Below are positions 50,062 through 60,698 of a stretch of DNA of 64,000 nt, one piece after another; position 1 is the stretch's first letter; the number at the start of each line of letters is the position of its first letter. Below the pieces are notes generated by a model, which saw only the letters and a list, made by a program, of their open reading frames with translations, had not been told where the DNA came from and ran no database searches. This DNA is from Lophium mytilinum (lineage: Eukaryota > Ascomycota > Dothideomycetes > Mytilinidiales > Mytilinidiaceae), in assembly GCA_010093605.1 (NCBI GenBank), contig MU004181.1, positions 496,001 through 560,000 on the forward strand, in the 5' to 3' direction. The position numbers were made by a program, and so were the translations under genes.

Positions 50062-51735
50062 TCACCAACTGTCGAAATTTCCGAAACCACCAGATTTGGC
50101 TTTCTTCTTCGCCGGTTGCTCGATTTCATCCCAGTCCCCAATGATCTCGTCTTCCGCCTTGGACGCTCCGCCATCTTGCATCGCCGCTTTCAGGTATTTC
50201 CCTACTCCCGGTCCACCTCCTGCAGCTTCGACCTTTCCGTCAGGTCTTATCCTCTTCCCCGTCCATGTGGTCTTATCATCCTCTCTTCCTCCTTGTAGCC
50301 GGATCTCCTCCTCTTCTCTCTCCTTGTCCTCTTTCTCCGTTCGCTCCTTTCGGAACTCCTCAAATGGATCCACAAAAACTACGACATCCAGAATCATGAG
50401 ATCCTCATCTGGTCTATCCTTGTCGCCGGTTTTGGCGTTCTCCATGGCCGTGAGAGTGGTATCCAGTCCTCCAACAACCTTAGCAAAGATGGAGTGCTTC
50501 CTATCCAGATGCGACGCTTGCCGATATAGGATGAAGAATTGCGACGTGTTTGTGTTCTTGCCCTTGTTCGCCATGCTTATGACTCCTCTCGCGTTATGAA
50601 GTAGTGGGCCCTCGAGCTCGTCGTTGAATGGCTTGCCCCATGTGCTTTGCCCACCTTTTCCAGTGCCTGTTGGATCACCACCCTGGATCATGAAATTCTT
50701 GATATTTCGGTGAAAAACGGTACCCTTGTAGTATCCCTTTTTCGCCAATTGTACAAAGTTCCAGACCGCTTTCGGAGCGAATTCGGGGAGGAGTTCGATG
50801 TTGAGATCGCCGAGAGAGGTAGAGATGCGCGCGTAGCCTTTCTGCTTTACGCGCTTCGGTCGCAACATGTAGTCTTCCTCAGATAGAACGGCGCGCTCGG
50901 CGGAGGTGTGGGGTGTCCATCCCGTACTGGTGAAGGACGCAGCAGCCTTGCCAGTGGTGTATTGGGCGGCATTGTAAGGCTTCGGTTTCGACCCTTGCGC
51001 TGCGGAGTGTGTTGCGGTCGCATTCTTCGCTTTCGCGATAGCTACAGCATCATTACTCGCCTGCGACTTTGCCTGCCTGTCTGCGCGAGCTTTCGCGACA
51101 GCTTCCTTGGCGCGCAAAATCTTCCCAGCACTCCCGAGCGCGTCTATATTCACGTTGCTCTCATCCGGGGCCTGCGCCGTAGTCTCGCCATCTTTGATAT
51201 GTTTGAATGCGCTCAGGTCCCGCGACTCGATGTTCTGCGGATCTTGCAACGTTATGATATCTTTCCGCGTAAACTCATCGTCGCTGACCAGATCGCGCCA
51301 GTTCTTCGCCTTGATGTTCAGTCGCTCGACCGTGTCCCAGGCAAACACGTTTCCGGTATTCTTCAGCGTGACGATGTGAGTATTATCCGTGAAGACCTTG
51401 TACGTGACCGGGTCCACGTACTCGTTGTCCTCGTTCTTCGCGAAGTGGAGGGTGATGAGGTCGGCGCGTTTCAGCGGCGCCCCGTCAATGGGATTCGTGC
51501 CATGCTTCTGGAGCCAAGTGAGGATGTGGGTGAGGTCGAATATGGTGCCCGCGGCGGTGCAGACGGGATCCGTGAAGGGCTGGAGGGAGACGGCGCAGAA
51601 GTTGAAGGGAAGGCGCTTGAATGAGGAGCCGACGCCCTTCGACTTGGAGGCGTTGAAGCCGCGGCTGGTGCCAAACGAGTCTTCAGAGGCCCATTCCGAG
51701 TGAGTGATATAGAGCTTGTCGGTATTTTTGCCCAT
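50062..51735 (-). CDS. cyp8: U-box cyclophilin, peptidyl-prolyl isomerase-like 2 (Cyp8/Cyp60 type)
   Basis: An intronless gene of 557 residues, the usual size for this family. It opens M-G-K-N-T-D-K-L-Y-I-T-H-S-E-W. A U-box follows at about 37-110 (F-N-F-C-A-V-S-L-Q-P-F, D-P-V-C, G-T-I-F-D). After a linker comes the cyclophilin domain (about 300-460) with F-H-R-N-I-K-N-F-M-I-Q-G-G-D, G-K-N-T-N-T-S-Q-F-F-I and a Lys-rich C-terminus. PPIL2-type proteins act in the nucleus as U-box ubiquitin ligases associated with the spliceosome. At the site of the cyclosporin-contact Trp, the sequence has H in S-H-L-D-R-K-H, so cyclosporin binding is predicted to be weak. The nearest upstream gene on the other side is divergent. 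Confidence 0.96.
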   Translation of the reverse strand: MGKNTDKLYITHSEWASEDSFGTSRGFNASKSKGVGSSFKRLPFNFCAVSLQPFTDPVCTAAGTIFDLTHILTWLQKHGTNPIDGAPLKRADLITLHFAKNEDNEYVDPVTYKVFTDNTHIVTLKNTGNVFAWDTVERLNIKAKNWRDLVSDDEFTRKDIITLQDPQNIESRDLSAFKHIKDGETTAQAPDESNVNIDALGSAGKILRAKEAVAKARADRQAKSQASNDAVAIAKAKNATATHSAAQGSKPKPYNAAQYTTGKAAASFTSTGWTPHTSAERAVLSEEDYMLRPKRVKQKGYARISTSLGDLNIELLPEFAPKAVWNFVQLAKKGYYKGTVFHRNIKNFMIQGGDPTGTGKGGQSTWGKPFNDELEGPLLHNARGVISMANKGKNTNTSQFFILYRQASHLDRKHSIFAKVVGGLDTTLTAMENAKTGDKDRPDEDLMILDVVVFVDPFEEFRKERTEKEDKEREEEEIRLQGGREDDKTTWTGKRIRPDGKVEAAGGGPGVGKYLKAAMQDGGASKAEDEIIGDWDEIEQPAKKKAKSGGFGNFDSW

Positions 51736-52290
51736 GGTGGATGGCTAGAGGAGTGATTGAAATGTTATGTCGATGACCGTTTTCGAAGGTTTTCGGCAGC
51801 GGTTCTTCCGTCCCGTCTTGGCCGCGCTATTCTACTCTATTTCCACCTGCATCTCAAGCTCTGTTGGACCAACACACTATCAGCAAGACCGAGAAAGGGC
51901 AGCTCTTTAACCGGTAATCTTCCAGCTCTGCACTTTGTGGATACGATTTTGTGAAGGGTGAAGAGCTTTAATATAGCCTTGCCAGTCCTCTTACAGCCTT
52001 CTCTTTTACGCCGTCACACTTTACGGCACTTATCCTTCACTTCCCCGTCGGCAACTTAGCTGCTTGTTATTGCTGGAATATCTTTAACGGAAATATGTTG
52101 ACCATACATTGCTGCACCGTTTGTGGCGCTACTCAACAGCCACACCTTGTCTGAAACAGCCCCTAGATGACCCTCGTTCAGCCAGGCCAAGCGGAGCATC
52201 TCAGGCCTCGTTTTCTTGGCGTCAGTCAACAGCTCGTGAACTGTGCCCTCTCGCCAAAGGCTCATCAGTAGATAGCTGCCAGTTCCTAAC
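51736..52290. promoter_or_regulatory. divergent intergenic region between cyp8-like and F-box genes
   Basis: 555 bases separating divergent starts at 51735 and 52291. No ORF. Any control elements are not individually recognisable. Confidence 0.45.
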
Positions 52291-53515
52291 ATGTTTCCAG
52301 CCAAAATGTCAATTATCCCCCAGAAACCTCCCCCAATGTACGGCATGCCGTCACCTCATCCCCAGAAAACCTGCAGAGTGTGTTACGACCCTCTGTACGG
52401 CCCTCTCGATGGATTGAACCATCTCCTGGCCCACCGTGCAGCGCCTCGCTCTCGACCTTATGGCTGGGCCTCTAGCCTGTTTTCTAGATTCGACTCGCTA
52501 TTGCACTCCAAGTCCCAACAGAAGGTACGGGCAACACAGCGTACACAATTCGACTTCAAGAGGCTCTGCACAGTCCGGACGGGTGTAGGCCCTCGAGTCA
52601 AACCCCCTATCGGGCTACACCGCTCGCGTGCTCTCACCCCACCCCTATCGCCGAGCAAATCATTCAATCAAAGTAACAAGCCGCAAGCTCAGTCGCCACT
52701 TTTCGCACTTCCTCTGGAGATACGGGAAATGATCTACGAGGAAGCAATCGGAAAATCAAATGTTCATCTTGAGTTTAGAGATGAACTTTTCTGTTATAAA
52801 CTGTTCTGTCATACACTGTGCCCTGAACCCGAGCAAGGCGTATGTGGCTGCCGATACTTGAAACGCAGGGGGCCGAAAAGACAGTTGAATCCATTGCCGC
52901 TGTTGCTATCGTGTAGAATCATGTAAGAATATTTCCTATTCTCTACGTTTGCAAAAACATCTACCTACAATCATACTGGAGGGTCGCATTTGACACTTTC
53001 TTAGCTACTCGGAAGCTATAAGTCTTCTCTACTCTTCCACCCTCTTCTCCTTCCGCCTCGACGTCAGCGGGCCGCTCGTCCACCTCCCAGATCTGCTGCT
53101 TCTCCAACGCTTTCACGCTATCCGTTCCCTCTATCTCTTCTGGGCACCCCGATGGGAAGGTGGCAGCATATGGAGCGGCCCCCTTTCGCCCTCAATAGAA
53201 GAGTGGGAGTTAGCCTGGCTGGTCATTTCGTCTATGAAAGGCCTGCAAAACGTATACGTTGACCTAGCACAGACACGATTCGTCTCCCTACATCCCGAAA
53301 GCCTCCGTGAGAGGTGGCAGGAAATGCAACCTCAGATCCTCGGGCCCGTGAAGACCGTCACCACGCCGCTGAAATCATTTCGTATGGTCTGGCCGGTCGA
53401 AGGGCCTGTAAAAGTAGAGGTCGGAGGAAGGATTTGGCAACTTGAGACGCTCGACCAAGAAACGATAGCGATAGATAAGCAACTTGGCTGGGATTCATGG
53501 GGCTTCGCGAATTAG
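52291..53515 (+). CDS. F-box-like domain protein
   Basis: Exons 52291-52922 and 53005-53515 join in phase 2 (AT|C) to give 380 residues. A possible C-x-x-C pair lies near residue 28 (C-R-V-C-Y-D-P-L). The F-box-like unit starts near 140 with L-F-A-L-P-L-E-I-R-E-M-I-Y-E-E-A. The intron falls exactly inside the conserved C-R-x-(I)-Y-S-E-A-I motif, a common intron position in this family. After splicing, L-L-Y-S-S-T-L-F-S-F follows, then L-L-L-L-Q-R-F-H-A-I-R-S-L. The whole is the standard dothideomycete F-box-like architecture. A start at the internal Met 52306 is equally possible. No substrate domain such as WD or LRR is visible. Confidence 0.85.
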
Positions 53516-53591
53516 AGGGCCCACGCGCATCGGCACCCGCTCTTCAATTTTGCGAACACCGAGGCGGTTCCAGCGACCTCCCTCCTCCTCC

Positions 53592-54615
53592 TCAGAACCC
53601 ATTCCTCGCCCGCGGATCCTCATCCCACTCCTCCCGCTCCATCCGCCCCATCAGCCCATGCACCAGCGGCTTCACCATCTCCATATACGCCTGCTCCTCC
53701 ATCACGGGCTTCGACGCCCGCGCAACCAACTCAAACGTCTCCCCGACTTCATCAAACCCCCACTCCCACCACACCTTCTCCAGCACCGCCGGCACGCGAT
53801 CGTACCGCTCCTGATGGTCCACCTTCAGCATCAGCCCCACCAGCCGATTGAACCACCGCCCAAATCCCCCCTTCACATTGGCCCGGTTCCGCACAAATAC
53901 GATCCGCTTCACGCCTTCTAAACGCCGCAGCAACGCGACGAGGTCGGTCGTGAAGTCCGCGGGGTAGTGGGTGTAGCTGCTCGCGTGCAGAACGAGGGTG
54001 AGGGTGTCTAATCGCAGAGTTTTGATGACGTCGAGATCGGCGGAACCGTCGGGGATAGGGAAGTCGAAGGGGTGGGTGCGCCATTGGACTAGCGAGCGGA
54101 ATTGGCGCGTGCCGACGACCCACGCGAGGTGGCGGATGGAGGCGACGAGGGGGGATGGTAGGGGGAGCAGGAGAGTGGGGAGGGGGGAGTAGAGGGAGCG
54201 GGCGAGGAAGTGGGTACGGGTGTAGGCGGGGATGGCGAGGTCGTAGTAGACTACCCGGGGTTCGTCATTATTGCTTAAAAGGGGCAGAATGTGGAGAGGA
54301 GAGATGCCTTCGGCTGCGAAAGGGATAGCAAGCAGTGGAGATGCGACGCAAGAGTAGTATTATGAGAATCTGATGTCGGGATTTCGTTGAGATAGTCGAT
54401 GCAAGAAAATTGGTGATTTACTTACATTGACGGCAGGTTAGTAGTATGGAGAGGGCCCTTGTGGCTGTGTACTCGTCGTCAAGATAGATCCCACCAGGGC
54501 GGTTGCGGTGGAGGAAACCATCGCGACAGAACTCGGGATCATTGACAACATAGGAGAAGACTTGGTTGCGTAGTTCGGCGGGAAGGGTGAGGAGAGTTGG
54601 CGGTGTGTTTGACAT
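53592..54615 (-). CDS. F-box-like domain protein, convergent to the 52291 gene
   Basis: Exons 54615-54426 and 54313-53592 join in phase 1 (T|CC) via a 112-bp intron to give 303 residues. The N-terminus reads L-L-T-L-P-A-E-L-R-N-Q-V-F-S-Y-V-V, and the intron again follows the L-L-T-C-R-Q motif. It shares the family position with the gene at 52291 but is very divergent. The second exon contains I-R-H-L-A-W-V and L-R-L-D-T-L-T-L-V-L, typical of the strand-rich second half of these proteins. It ends in a Trp/Glu-rich helix. Only 76 bp separate its stop from that of the gene at 52291. Exon 2 is very G+C-rich, which opens many shadow ORFs. Confidence 0.82.
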
Positions 54616-55091
54616 GGTGGATAGATTATTTTTGGGGGCAAATTGGTGTTTAATTTGGGACCTCTAGAGGATACCGGAAAGCGCTGAGAGGTGCAGATGA
54701 AACTTCAGAACTCCGGAAGCTGTTGGTGGGAATTACCAGAGGTCATTAATCATTCTGAACTGAGGTTGAGGATATCGCTGGGAATCGGGGTACTGGAAGA
54801 GATCCACCCTTTGTCGATCTGAAAGCGTGCGGGGCATAGAATAGTGGGGATGGTGATCACGTGAAGGTACATGAACCGTCATCATAGCGAGAGCTTACGA
54901 AATGTGTAGACGCAGGTTCATTTGCTAAGTATTGAGGACCTAACATCAAAGTTAGCATCAAGCAATAGAAGGCGTATAGTATTTTTGGATGTTCTCCACA
55001 TCAGGTCTAGTGTCAAATCCTAGGCGTCAGCCACAACGTCCATCCGTCAGCACCCTCTCTTTTCCATCCAAAAAGTTACCACAACACCAAT
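54616..55091. promoter_or_regulatory. divergent intergenic region between two F-box genes
   Basis: 476 bases between starts at 54615 and 55092, with no ORF of interest. Confidence 0.45.
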
Positions 55092-56558
55092 ATGACTTCC
55101 TTGTTAGAGCTTCTTCCCCAAGAACTGCTTGAGGAAATTTGTCTTCAATGTACATTGACAGACCTCCGAGCTCTTCGGCTTGCTTCCCGCGAGCTGCGTC
55201 GGAAGAGCATCTATATTTTTGGCTCCAGATACCTCCATAGCGTCTCCGCAATGCTATCACCATCTAGTCTCAATGCTCTCCAAGAGATTTCGGGCCGAGA
55301 GGAACTGCAGGAACACGTCCGTGATATTACGATCGGTCCAGAACGAATCAGTGGCAACCTCCCAATCTGGCCCCTAAGGACGTCTTACAAAAAGCAACTC
55401 GACGCCCAGAACAAATTTGAGAGCAGAGGCGACGACCATTGTCTTCTAGCCGCCATTTTTGCGACTCTGCCCAATCTACATCGTATTCGCGTTGGGCCTT
55501 GGGGACAGATGTGTTACGACCCTTACTTTCGGCCAACGCTCAGCATAGGTGCAAAGGAGATTAGGAGCACCTACTTTCGCCCTGTCATGGAAAGCGACAG
55601 CAGTTTGAAAATCTTGCAAAAGTTCCACAACTACGACAACGAGCACGCCTATCGCGAATTCGGCGTCGTCTTCAAGGCCTTACGTGCCAGCGGAATCGAC
55701 CGGCAGGTTCTGGATCTTCACCTCTGCGCCCGCGATCCGCACGTCGACAGATACCAAGTCCGCGAGAGAGGGCCATTTGATTTGACGAGTCGGGACTGGA
55801 AAGCTGTCCATCCGCTCCTTCGCGCTGTTCACATCAGCTTACTGAGATGGACAGATCGCTTTTCTCTCCGCTGGCTGCAGAAGTTCCTCCCTTTTCTTCC
55901 TGAAAATCTCGAAGAGATTATTATTGAGCAGAACTTCAACACCGCTCACGACGGCCAAGGCTGGGTGAATTCATTGCATCTTCTTAGCAATAGCTCTCTT
56001 CCGAAACTCACCCGTCTAGTCGTCGATTCCTACGCTGCTGCGGAAGAGAAGGACATCATTTCGGTATTGCAAATGCTCTCTCCCTCGCTTGAGACCCTTG
56101 TCCTATCGCAATTTGTCAGGGGACATAGGGGCACTCTTTCTTGGCGTGAGGTCTTTCGCACTATCATGGGAATGAAGGCGCTCAAAGCAGTTCACCTATA
56201 CGAATTAGAAGCGTTTGGCTCCCACCACTTCCTGCCGAGCGACAACATAGTGCACAAATGCTTTCCGGAATACGACCGCGCCCATCGCACAAAAAACGAG
56301 TCTATTCCTCGATTTGGTCCCGAGGGTGAGCAATGGATATTTTGTCAAGAAGGGCGTGCCGTGGATCTTTATGGACAAGAGGAGATCCGGGAGGAACTGA
56401 GCCATGCCATCAGACATGACAAGTGGCATGAAACATGTGATGAGTTCGGTCACACTACCCAATTCATGGTATGGTTTCGAACGAAGCCAGGACACTCGAT
56501 GCAGACGGAGGGGCATAGTATCTACAAGGGGGAGCGACCGGTTTGGAAGATGGACTGA
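55092..56558 (+). CDS. F-box protein
   Basis: A single exon of 488 residues. The start M-T-S-L-L-E-L-L-P-Q-E-L-L-E-E-I-C, followed by T-L-T-D-L-R-A-L-R-L-A-S-R-E-L-R, is a canonical F-box (Skp1-binding) rather than the F-box-like variant of its neighbours. Leu-rich segments follow, such as F-L-P-E-N-L-E-E-I-I-I and S-L-E-T-L-V-L-S-Q-F. They suggest degenerate LRR-like repeats in the middle (about 260-370). The likely role is substrate receptor of an SCF ubiquitin ligase; the substrate is unknown. Together with the genes at 52291 and 53592 it forms a local cluster of three F-box-type genes. Confidence 0.88.
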   Translation: MTSLLELLPQELLEEICLQCTLTDLRALRLASRELRRKSIYIFGSRYLHSVSAMLSPSSLNALQEISGREELQEHVRDITIGPERISGNLPIWPLRTSYKKQLDAQNKFESRGDDHCLLAAIFATLPNLHRIRVGPWGQMCYDPYFRPTLSIGAKEIRSTYFRPVMESDSSLKILQKFHNYDNEHAYREFGVVFKALRASGIDRQVLDLHLCARDPHVDRYQVRERGPFDLTSRDWKAVHPLLRAVHISLLRWTDRFSLRWLQKFLPFLPENLEEIIIEQNFNTAHDGQGWVNSLHLLSNSSLPKLTRLVVDSYAAAEEKDIISVLQMLSPSLETLVLSQFVRGHRGTLSWREVFRTIMGMKALKAVHLYELEAFGSHHFLPSDNIVHKCFPEYDRAHRTKNESIPRFGPEGEQWIFCQEGRAVDLYGQEEIREELSHAIRHDKWHETCDEFGHTTQFMVWFRTKPGHSMQTEGHSIYKGERPVWKMD

Positions 56559-56938
56559 AATTTCGGGGTCGAAAAACAGGTTTGGGAATTGTTCGAACTT
56601 CTTATATCGCTTCAGACCATCTCGTGGAGGCGGCTCTAGACTGTAGAATCAGTGAATCCACCTCGGGCTCGAACTGATAAAGCGCATTCTCTCCTGACAA
56701 TAAAGGTTCCATTACTTACATGGTGAATTACTCTGGGCAACCGTTCATCGCGCTGCTTGTTTACATAAACCCCAACACCTGCCCTACTTTACCTTCATCT
56801 CGCTTTTAGTCTCTACCACCATACCACCAAAACACACTCACACCTTCTCTAGCCTAAGCACGGAACCCAAACCAACCACACATCAGACTCTCATCACCAA
56901 GTCAACACCATTGCCTACCAGCCCACAACACCACAACC
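56559..56938. promoter_or_regulatory. upstream region of the 56939 gene
   Basis: 380 bases. The last 150 are strongly CA/CC-rich with ACCACA runs, typical of a fungal 5' UTR. No ORF. Confidence 0.45.
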
Positions 56939-58090
56939 ATGCCGCCAAACCCACCAAATCCACCAAACACAGGGGCTAACCCACGCTACTCCAAACCCAT
57001 CTGCCCACCCCGCGCAGCATCAAGACTACTAAACTCTCACATCACAAACCCGCGCACACGACCAAAACATCTACCAACCACTTCCACACACCTTGCCACG
57101 CCCTCGCAGCCCTACCACCCCCCCAAAACCGCAACTCTATGCGGCCACCCCCTCCACCCCTCCGCCTCGCCCAAAACCCGCCTCTGCACCCGCTGCATCA
57201 TGTCCACCGCGCTCCGTCTACACAACATCGCGCGCGCCCGCTTCGATGCCCTTGGTGGTCTGCACCTGCCCCCTTCTTGGCGAAACTTGACTTGGAACCG
57301 CGCGCGATTGGCACTTGTTCAGAGGATTAGGAGCTACCTCGTTGCTGAGCATCGGCGCTTTGCGAGGGAGGAGGCGGAGAAGCGGTGGGAGGGGGTTCAT
57401 GCGGCGTGGCTTTTACAAGAAGGTCTCGAGACGGGGTGTGAAGCGTGTAAGGCACTTGAGGGGGAGAGGGGGGATATGAGTTGGATTTTGGGGTTTTTGG
57501 AGGCAGCGCGGGGAGCGGGACCGTGGTGGGAGAAAGCGAACGCAATTCCAAACAGCTCGATCTCTACTTCCTTATCACGAGACAGGGCGCGAGAGATCCA
57601 AAATCGCCGCGTTGCAGCTGTAGGATTGCCGGCCGTCTGCCAGCGTAAGAGTGGCCCCAAGGGGTCGAGCGTCATGCGGGAAATCAGGAGGCAGGCGGAG
57701 TTTGAAATGGCGCTCAAGCGAGTGAGGCAGAGACGATCAGAGCGAGCCGGCTCCGCGAGGGAGATTGAGGCGATGTTGAGGCGGAAGCATAATTTGCCGA
57801 AGACGATGAGGTTGCGTAAAGCGACGTTCACGACGCCGTATGCGGAGCATTGCGCGCGAAAGAGCTTTGTTTGGAGTCAGGAGGAGAAGCTTAGGGCGAG
57901 GGGGGGTATGAGGGTGCGGGCGTGGCAGAGGAAGCCGAGTCCGTTGTGGTGTGTGCTGTCTATTGAGGATGTTGAGGATGATCCAGATACGGTTATGGGC
58001 GAGCAGGGGGCTGAGGACGAAGAGGGGTTTGAGGGGGCAATGGAAGAGAACCCTTGGGAGTTCATTGATTTGCTGTATATTGTTGGTTAG
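56939..58090 (+). CDS. unknown protein with basic helical C-terminal half
   Basis: A single exon of 383 residues. The first 60 residues are Pro/Asn/Thr-rich and disordered. A small Cys/His cluster follows (L-C-G-H-P-L-H-P and R-L-C-T-R-C, about 68-86) that could bind zinc. The central part is Arg/Glu-rich and helical, with Trp residues and another C-E-A-C pair near 170. The last 50 residues are acidic and end W-E-F-I-D-L-L-Y-I-V-G. No family is recognised. The long frame and its regular upstream region support a real gene. Confidence 0.72.
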   Translation: MPPNPPNPPNTGANPRYSKPICPPRAASRLLNSHITNPRTRPKHLPTTSTHLATPSQPYHPPKTATLCGHPLHPSASPKTRLCTRCIMSTALRLHNIARARFDALGGLHLPPSWRNLTWNRARLALVQRIRSYLVAEHRRFAREEAEKRWEGVHAAWLLQEGLETGCEACKALEGERGDMSWILGFLEAARGAGPWWEKANAIPNSSISTSLSRDRAREIQNRRVAAVGLPAVCQRKSGPKGSSVMREIRRQAEFEMALKRVRQRRSERAGSAREIEAMLRRKHNLPKTMRLRKATFTTPYAEHCARKSFVWSQEEKLRARGGMRVRAWQRKPSPLWCVLSIEDVEDDPDTVMGEQGAEDEEGFEGAMEENPWEFIDLLYIVG

Positions 58091-58235
58091 GGGGTGGAGT
58101 TCAGGCCTATGCGGGGGAGGAGTTGATTTAATTAAGCTACTGTCTGGAGCACCTTACCTCACGAATATAAGGGCACGGTAATCTTCTCGTTTATGACTCG
58201 TGAATTAAGCTTACGAACTTGCAATTGCTAATAAG

Positions 58236-58275
58236 ATGACACCGCCATCTGCAGTCCTATAGCGTGCCTCTAAAC
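58236..58275 (+). repeat. solo satellite-like fragment
   Basis: ATGACACCGCCATCTGCAGT followed by CCTATAGCGTGCCTCTAAA resembles the core of the 46-47 kb satellite (GACACCGTCTGAAGTCCTCT, AGRGGTGCGAAA). It is a single copy between convergent genes. The match is short, so chance is not excluded. Confidence 0.4.
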
Positions 58276-58522
58276 CCCCGCAGTTAAAAGTATTGAAAAC
58301 TAACATTCGTCTGGGGGTATAAAGTTTCCCACGAGCTCGAGACATCTTCACGACTGTGAAGTTAGTGTACATTTGCAACATCGTGCTGAGATAGACAAGC
58401 GTAAGTAAGAAGGCGTAGGATCACGTTATGTATTCTTACTCTCATATGTATTCACCATCATTACACTCATTACATTCCCCTATCCGGTCCTGCTCTTCAT
58501 CCTTTTCATACTCTTCCACCCT

Positions 58523-60698
58523 TCAAACATCTCTCGTTCCCGGCTCCGCATTCGGGTTCAACGGCTTCGTCGGATCATACCCCAGAGTCTTCACAATCCC
58601 TAGTCCTTTCGTCCGCCCCTCACGGAATAGTATCCGATCGCCCACCGCGAGATACTCCGGGCGCTGTACAAACCTGAACGCGACTTGCGCCCGATCTCCA
58701 GTCCTGATGTAGCTGCGATCGATATCGATGATAGCGCAGGTCTGGCTTACAGGGCCGACGTGTAGCATAGCTTGGTACTTAGTTTTGATAGTAGTCGCGT
58801 GAGAGAGGATGAGCACTTCAGCGATGAATTCGCGGTACACCTTCGGGTTTAGCGCTGGATTCTCGGGCTTGTGTAGGACGACCATGCCTTTCCGCACGTC
58901 TTTTCGCCGCACGTTCCTCAACGCGAGACTAGCGCTCTGTCCCGCTGCAGCACCCGGGACTTGGATTCGTTTGCGTTCAATGGAGCGAACTTTAGTCGTG
59001 GTGAATTGGCCTAGCGAGTCTGGACCGATGAGGATCGTGTCGCCGGTGTGCACGACGCCGGATTTGATGACTCCGCTCACAACGGTGCCGACGAACGGGA
59101 CGGAGAAGGTGTCGTTGATGTGGAATTCGAGCGCTGCGTCGGCATTGTAGTTGCCGTGATGGGGGAGTATGTTGAGAAATGTCCGAACGAGGTCCAGGTT
59201 GGTGCCCGTGACATTGGAGACTTGGAAGATGGGGCAGATGCGGCGGGAGACGAATTGAGTCTGCGGGAGTGATAAGTATGAAATAGATAGAGAGAAGAAG
59301 AGAGAAATGACATACGGCAGTATTGACACACTCCTCGCGATTCTTGACGAATATCGGGATTTTCCGAGCGCCGGGAGACTTCAAGATTTTGGTCACTTGG
59401 GTAATGGTCTGCTCAAGAATCTGGGGCGGGCAGATGTCAATCTTGGTGATGACGACCATGACGGGGACATTGAGAGCCAGGGCGATTCCGAGATGCTCTC
59501 TGCGTCAAGTCAGATGGGATCAGTAAGAAGCAACAGGAATACTCACTTGCTCATACCAATCAGCCCGTTGTTAGCAGCGACCATGAGCAAGCAGTAATTA
59601 GGCTCACTGCTCAGCAACCCAAAGACGGTAGTCCGTAGGTATCTCTCATGACCTGCCAGATCGGTGAAGCTGATTACTTTGGCCTTGACGGTGTAAGCAT
59701 GCTTCCATGCGATATCAGAATGAATACACTTACGGAGCGTCGCCCGATCTCCTCCCATGTGAGTTTCCTTCCCGCGACATTCGAAGTCACAACCTCGCCT
59801 TTGCTATCAAAACCCATGATCTCCATACCCACGGAACTAGTCCGTCCACTCTCAATCTCGTGTTTGTGGCGGAAGAGATTGACTCGCGCCTTTCCCCTCC
59901 CGTCATCCAGACCGCCTTTGACGAGCACGCCAAGCATAGTGGATTTTCCAGCATCAACTACCCCCATATTAGCTTCTCCCATTCTCAATTATATCATCCT
60001 AGGGATAGCTCACCATTGCCCACCACAGCTATCCTCGTCTCAATAACATCATCCACACTCTCCGGGCGTTTCCTCAGCACCAACTTCCCGCAGCACCCCT
60101 TCTCTTTCAAAGTTCCAGGTCCCACCTCCAACTCATCTCCCTCTTCTCCCACATTTCGCGTCATGAGAACTTTATAGTCCACTCCCACAGTCTCGCATGC
60201 GCCCACTAAACGCATCACCGCTTTCACCCATTCATCCTTTGTGAATTCCATCGAGTCCCCATTATCCTCCAAGCCCAAGTCAAACAGCGCCTCGCCGTGC
60301 CCCTCAACCAATCTACCCTTAACATACTCAGTCAGGGCAGTTGTAGCCTCCTCATCATCCGCGGTAGAGAGAAGTAGGGATCGTAGGTGCACGCGCGGCG
60401 CAGAGTCCGCGAGATTCAGGGTATCAAGTATCGAGAGTTCATCGTGCTCCTCAATTTCCACCGGTTTCTTAGCGGCAGAGGCCGGAGCCGCGCCCGGGGG
60501 CTGTCGGAGAGCTTGTTGCTTCTGAACGAAGTCGGCGAACTCAGAGAGAGCCTGGGAGATTGCAAATACACGTCAGCATTGAACCCCTGTCTTTTGAAGC
60601 ATACAGATAAAAGACGTGTAGCTGTATCATACCGACTCTCCCTTCCTCCGCTCAGTCGTGCTCTGCTTCATATCCTTCTCCTTGCTTTTAGTCGCCAT
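58523..60698 (-). CDS. GTPBP1/GTPBP2-like translational GTPase
   Basis: Six minus-strand exons (60698-60633, 60551-60014, 59957-59734, 59683-59547, 59499-59316, 59260-58523) give 628 residues, with five introns of 47-81 bp. The G1 motif G-N-V-D-A-G-K-S-T is at about 200-208 and is split by intron 2. The switch region has [15 protein letters not shown], diagnostic for the GTPBP1 family. G3 D-L-A-G-H-E-R is at 284-290 and G4 T-K-I-D at 340-343. EF-Tu-like domains 2 and 3 follow, with F-V-G-T-V-V-S-G-V near the start of domain 2. The family is related to EF1A/Hbs1 and is linked to translation quality control and mRNA turnover. The N-terminal 200 residues are poorly conserved. Every splice keeps frame and restores family motifs. 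Confidence 0.93.
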
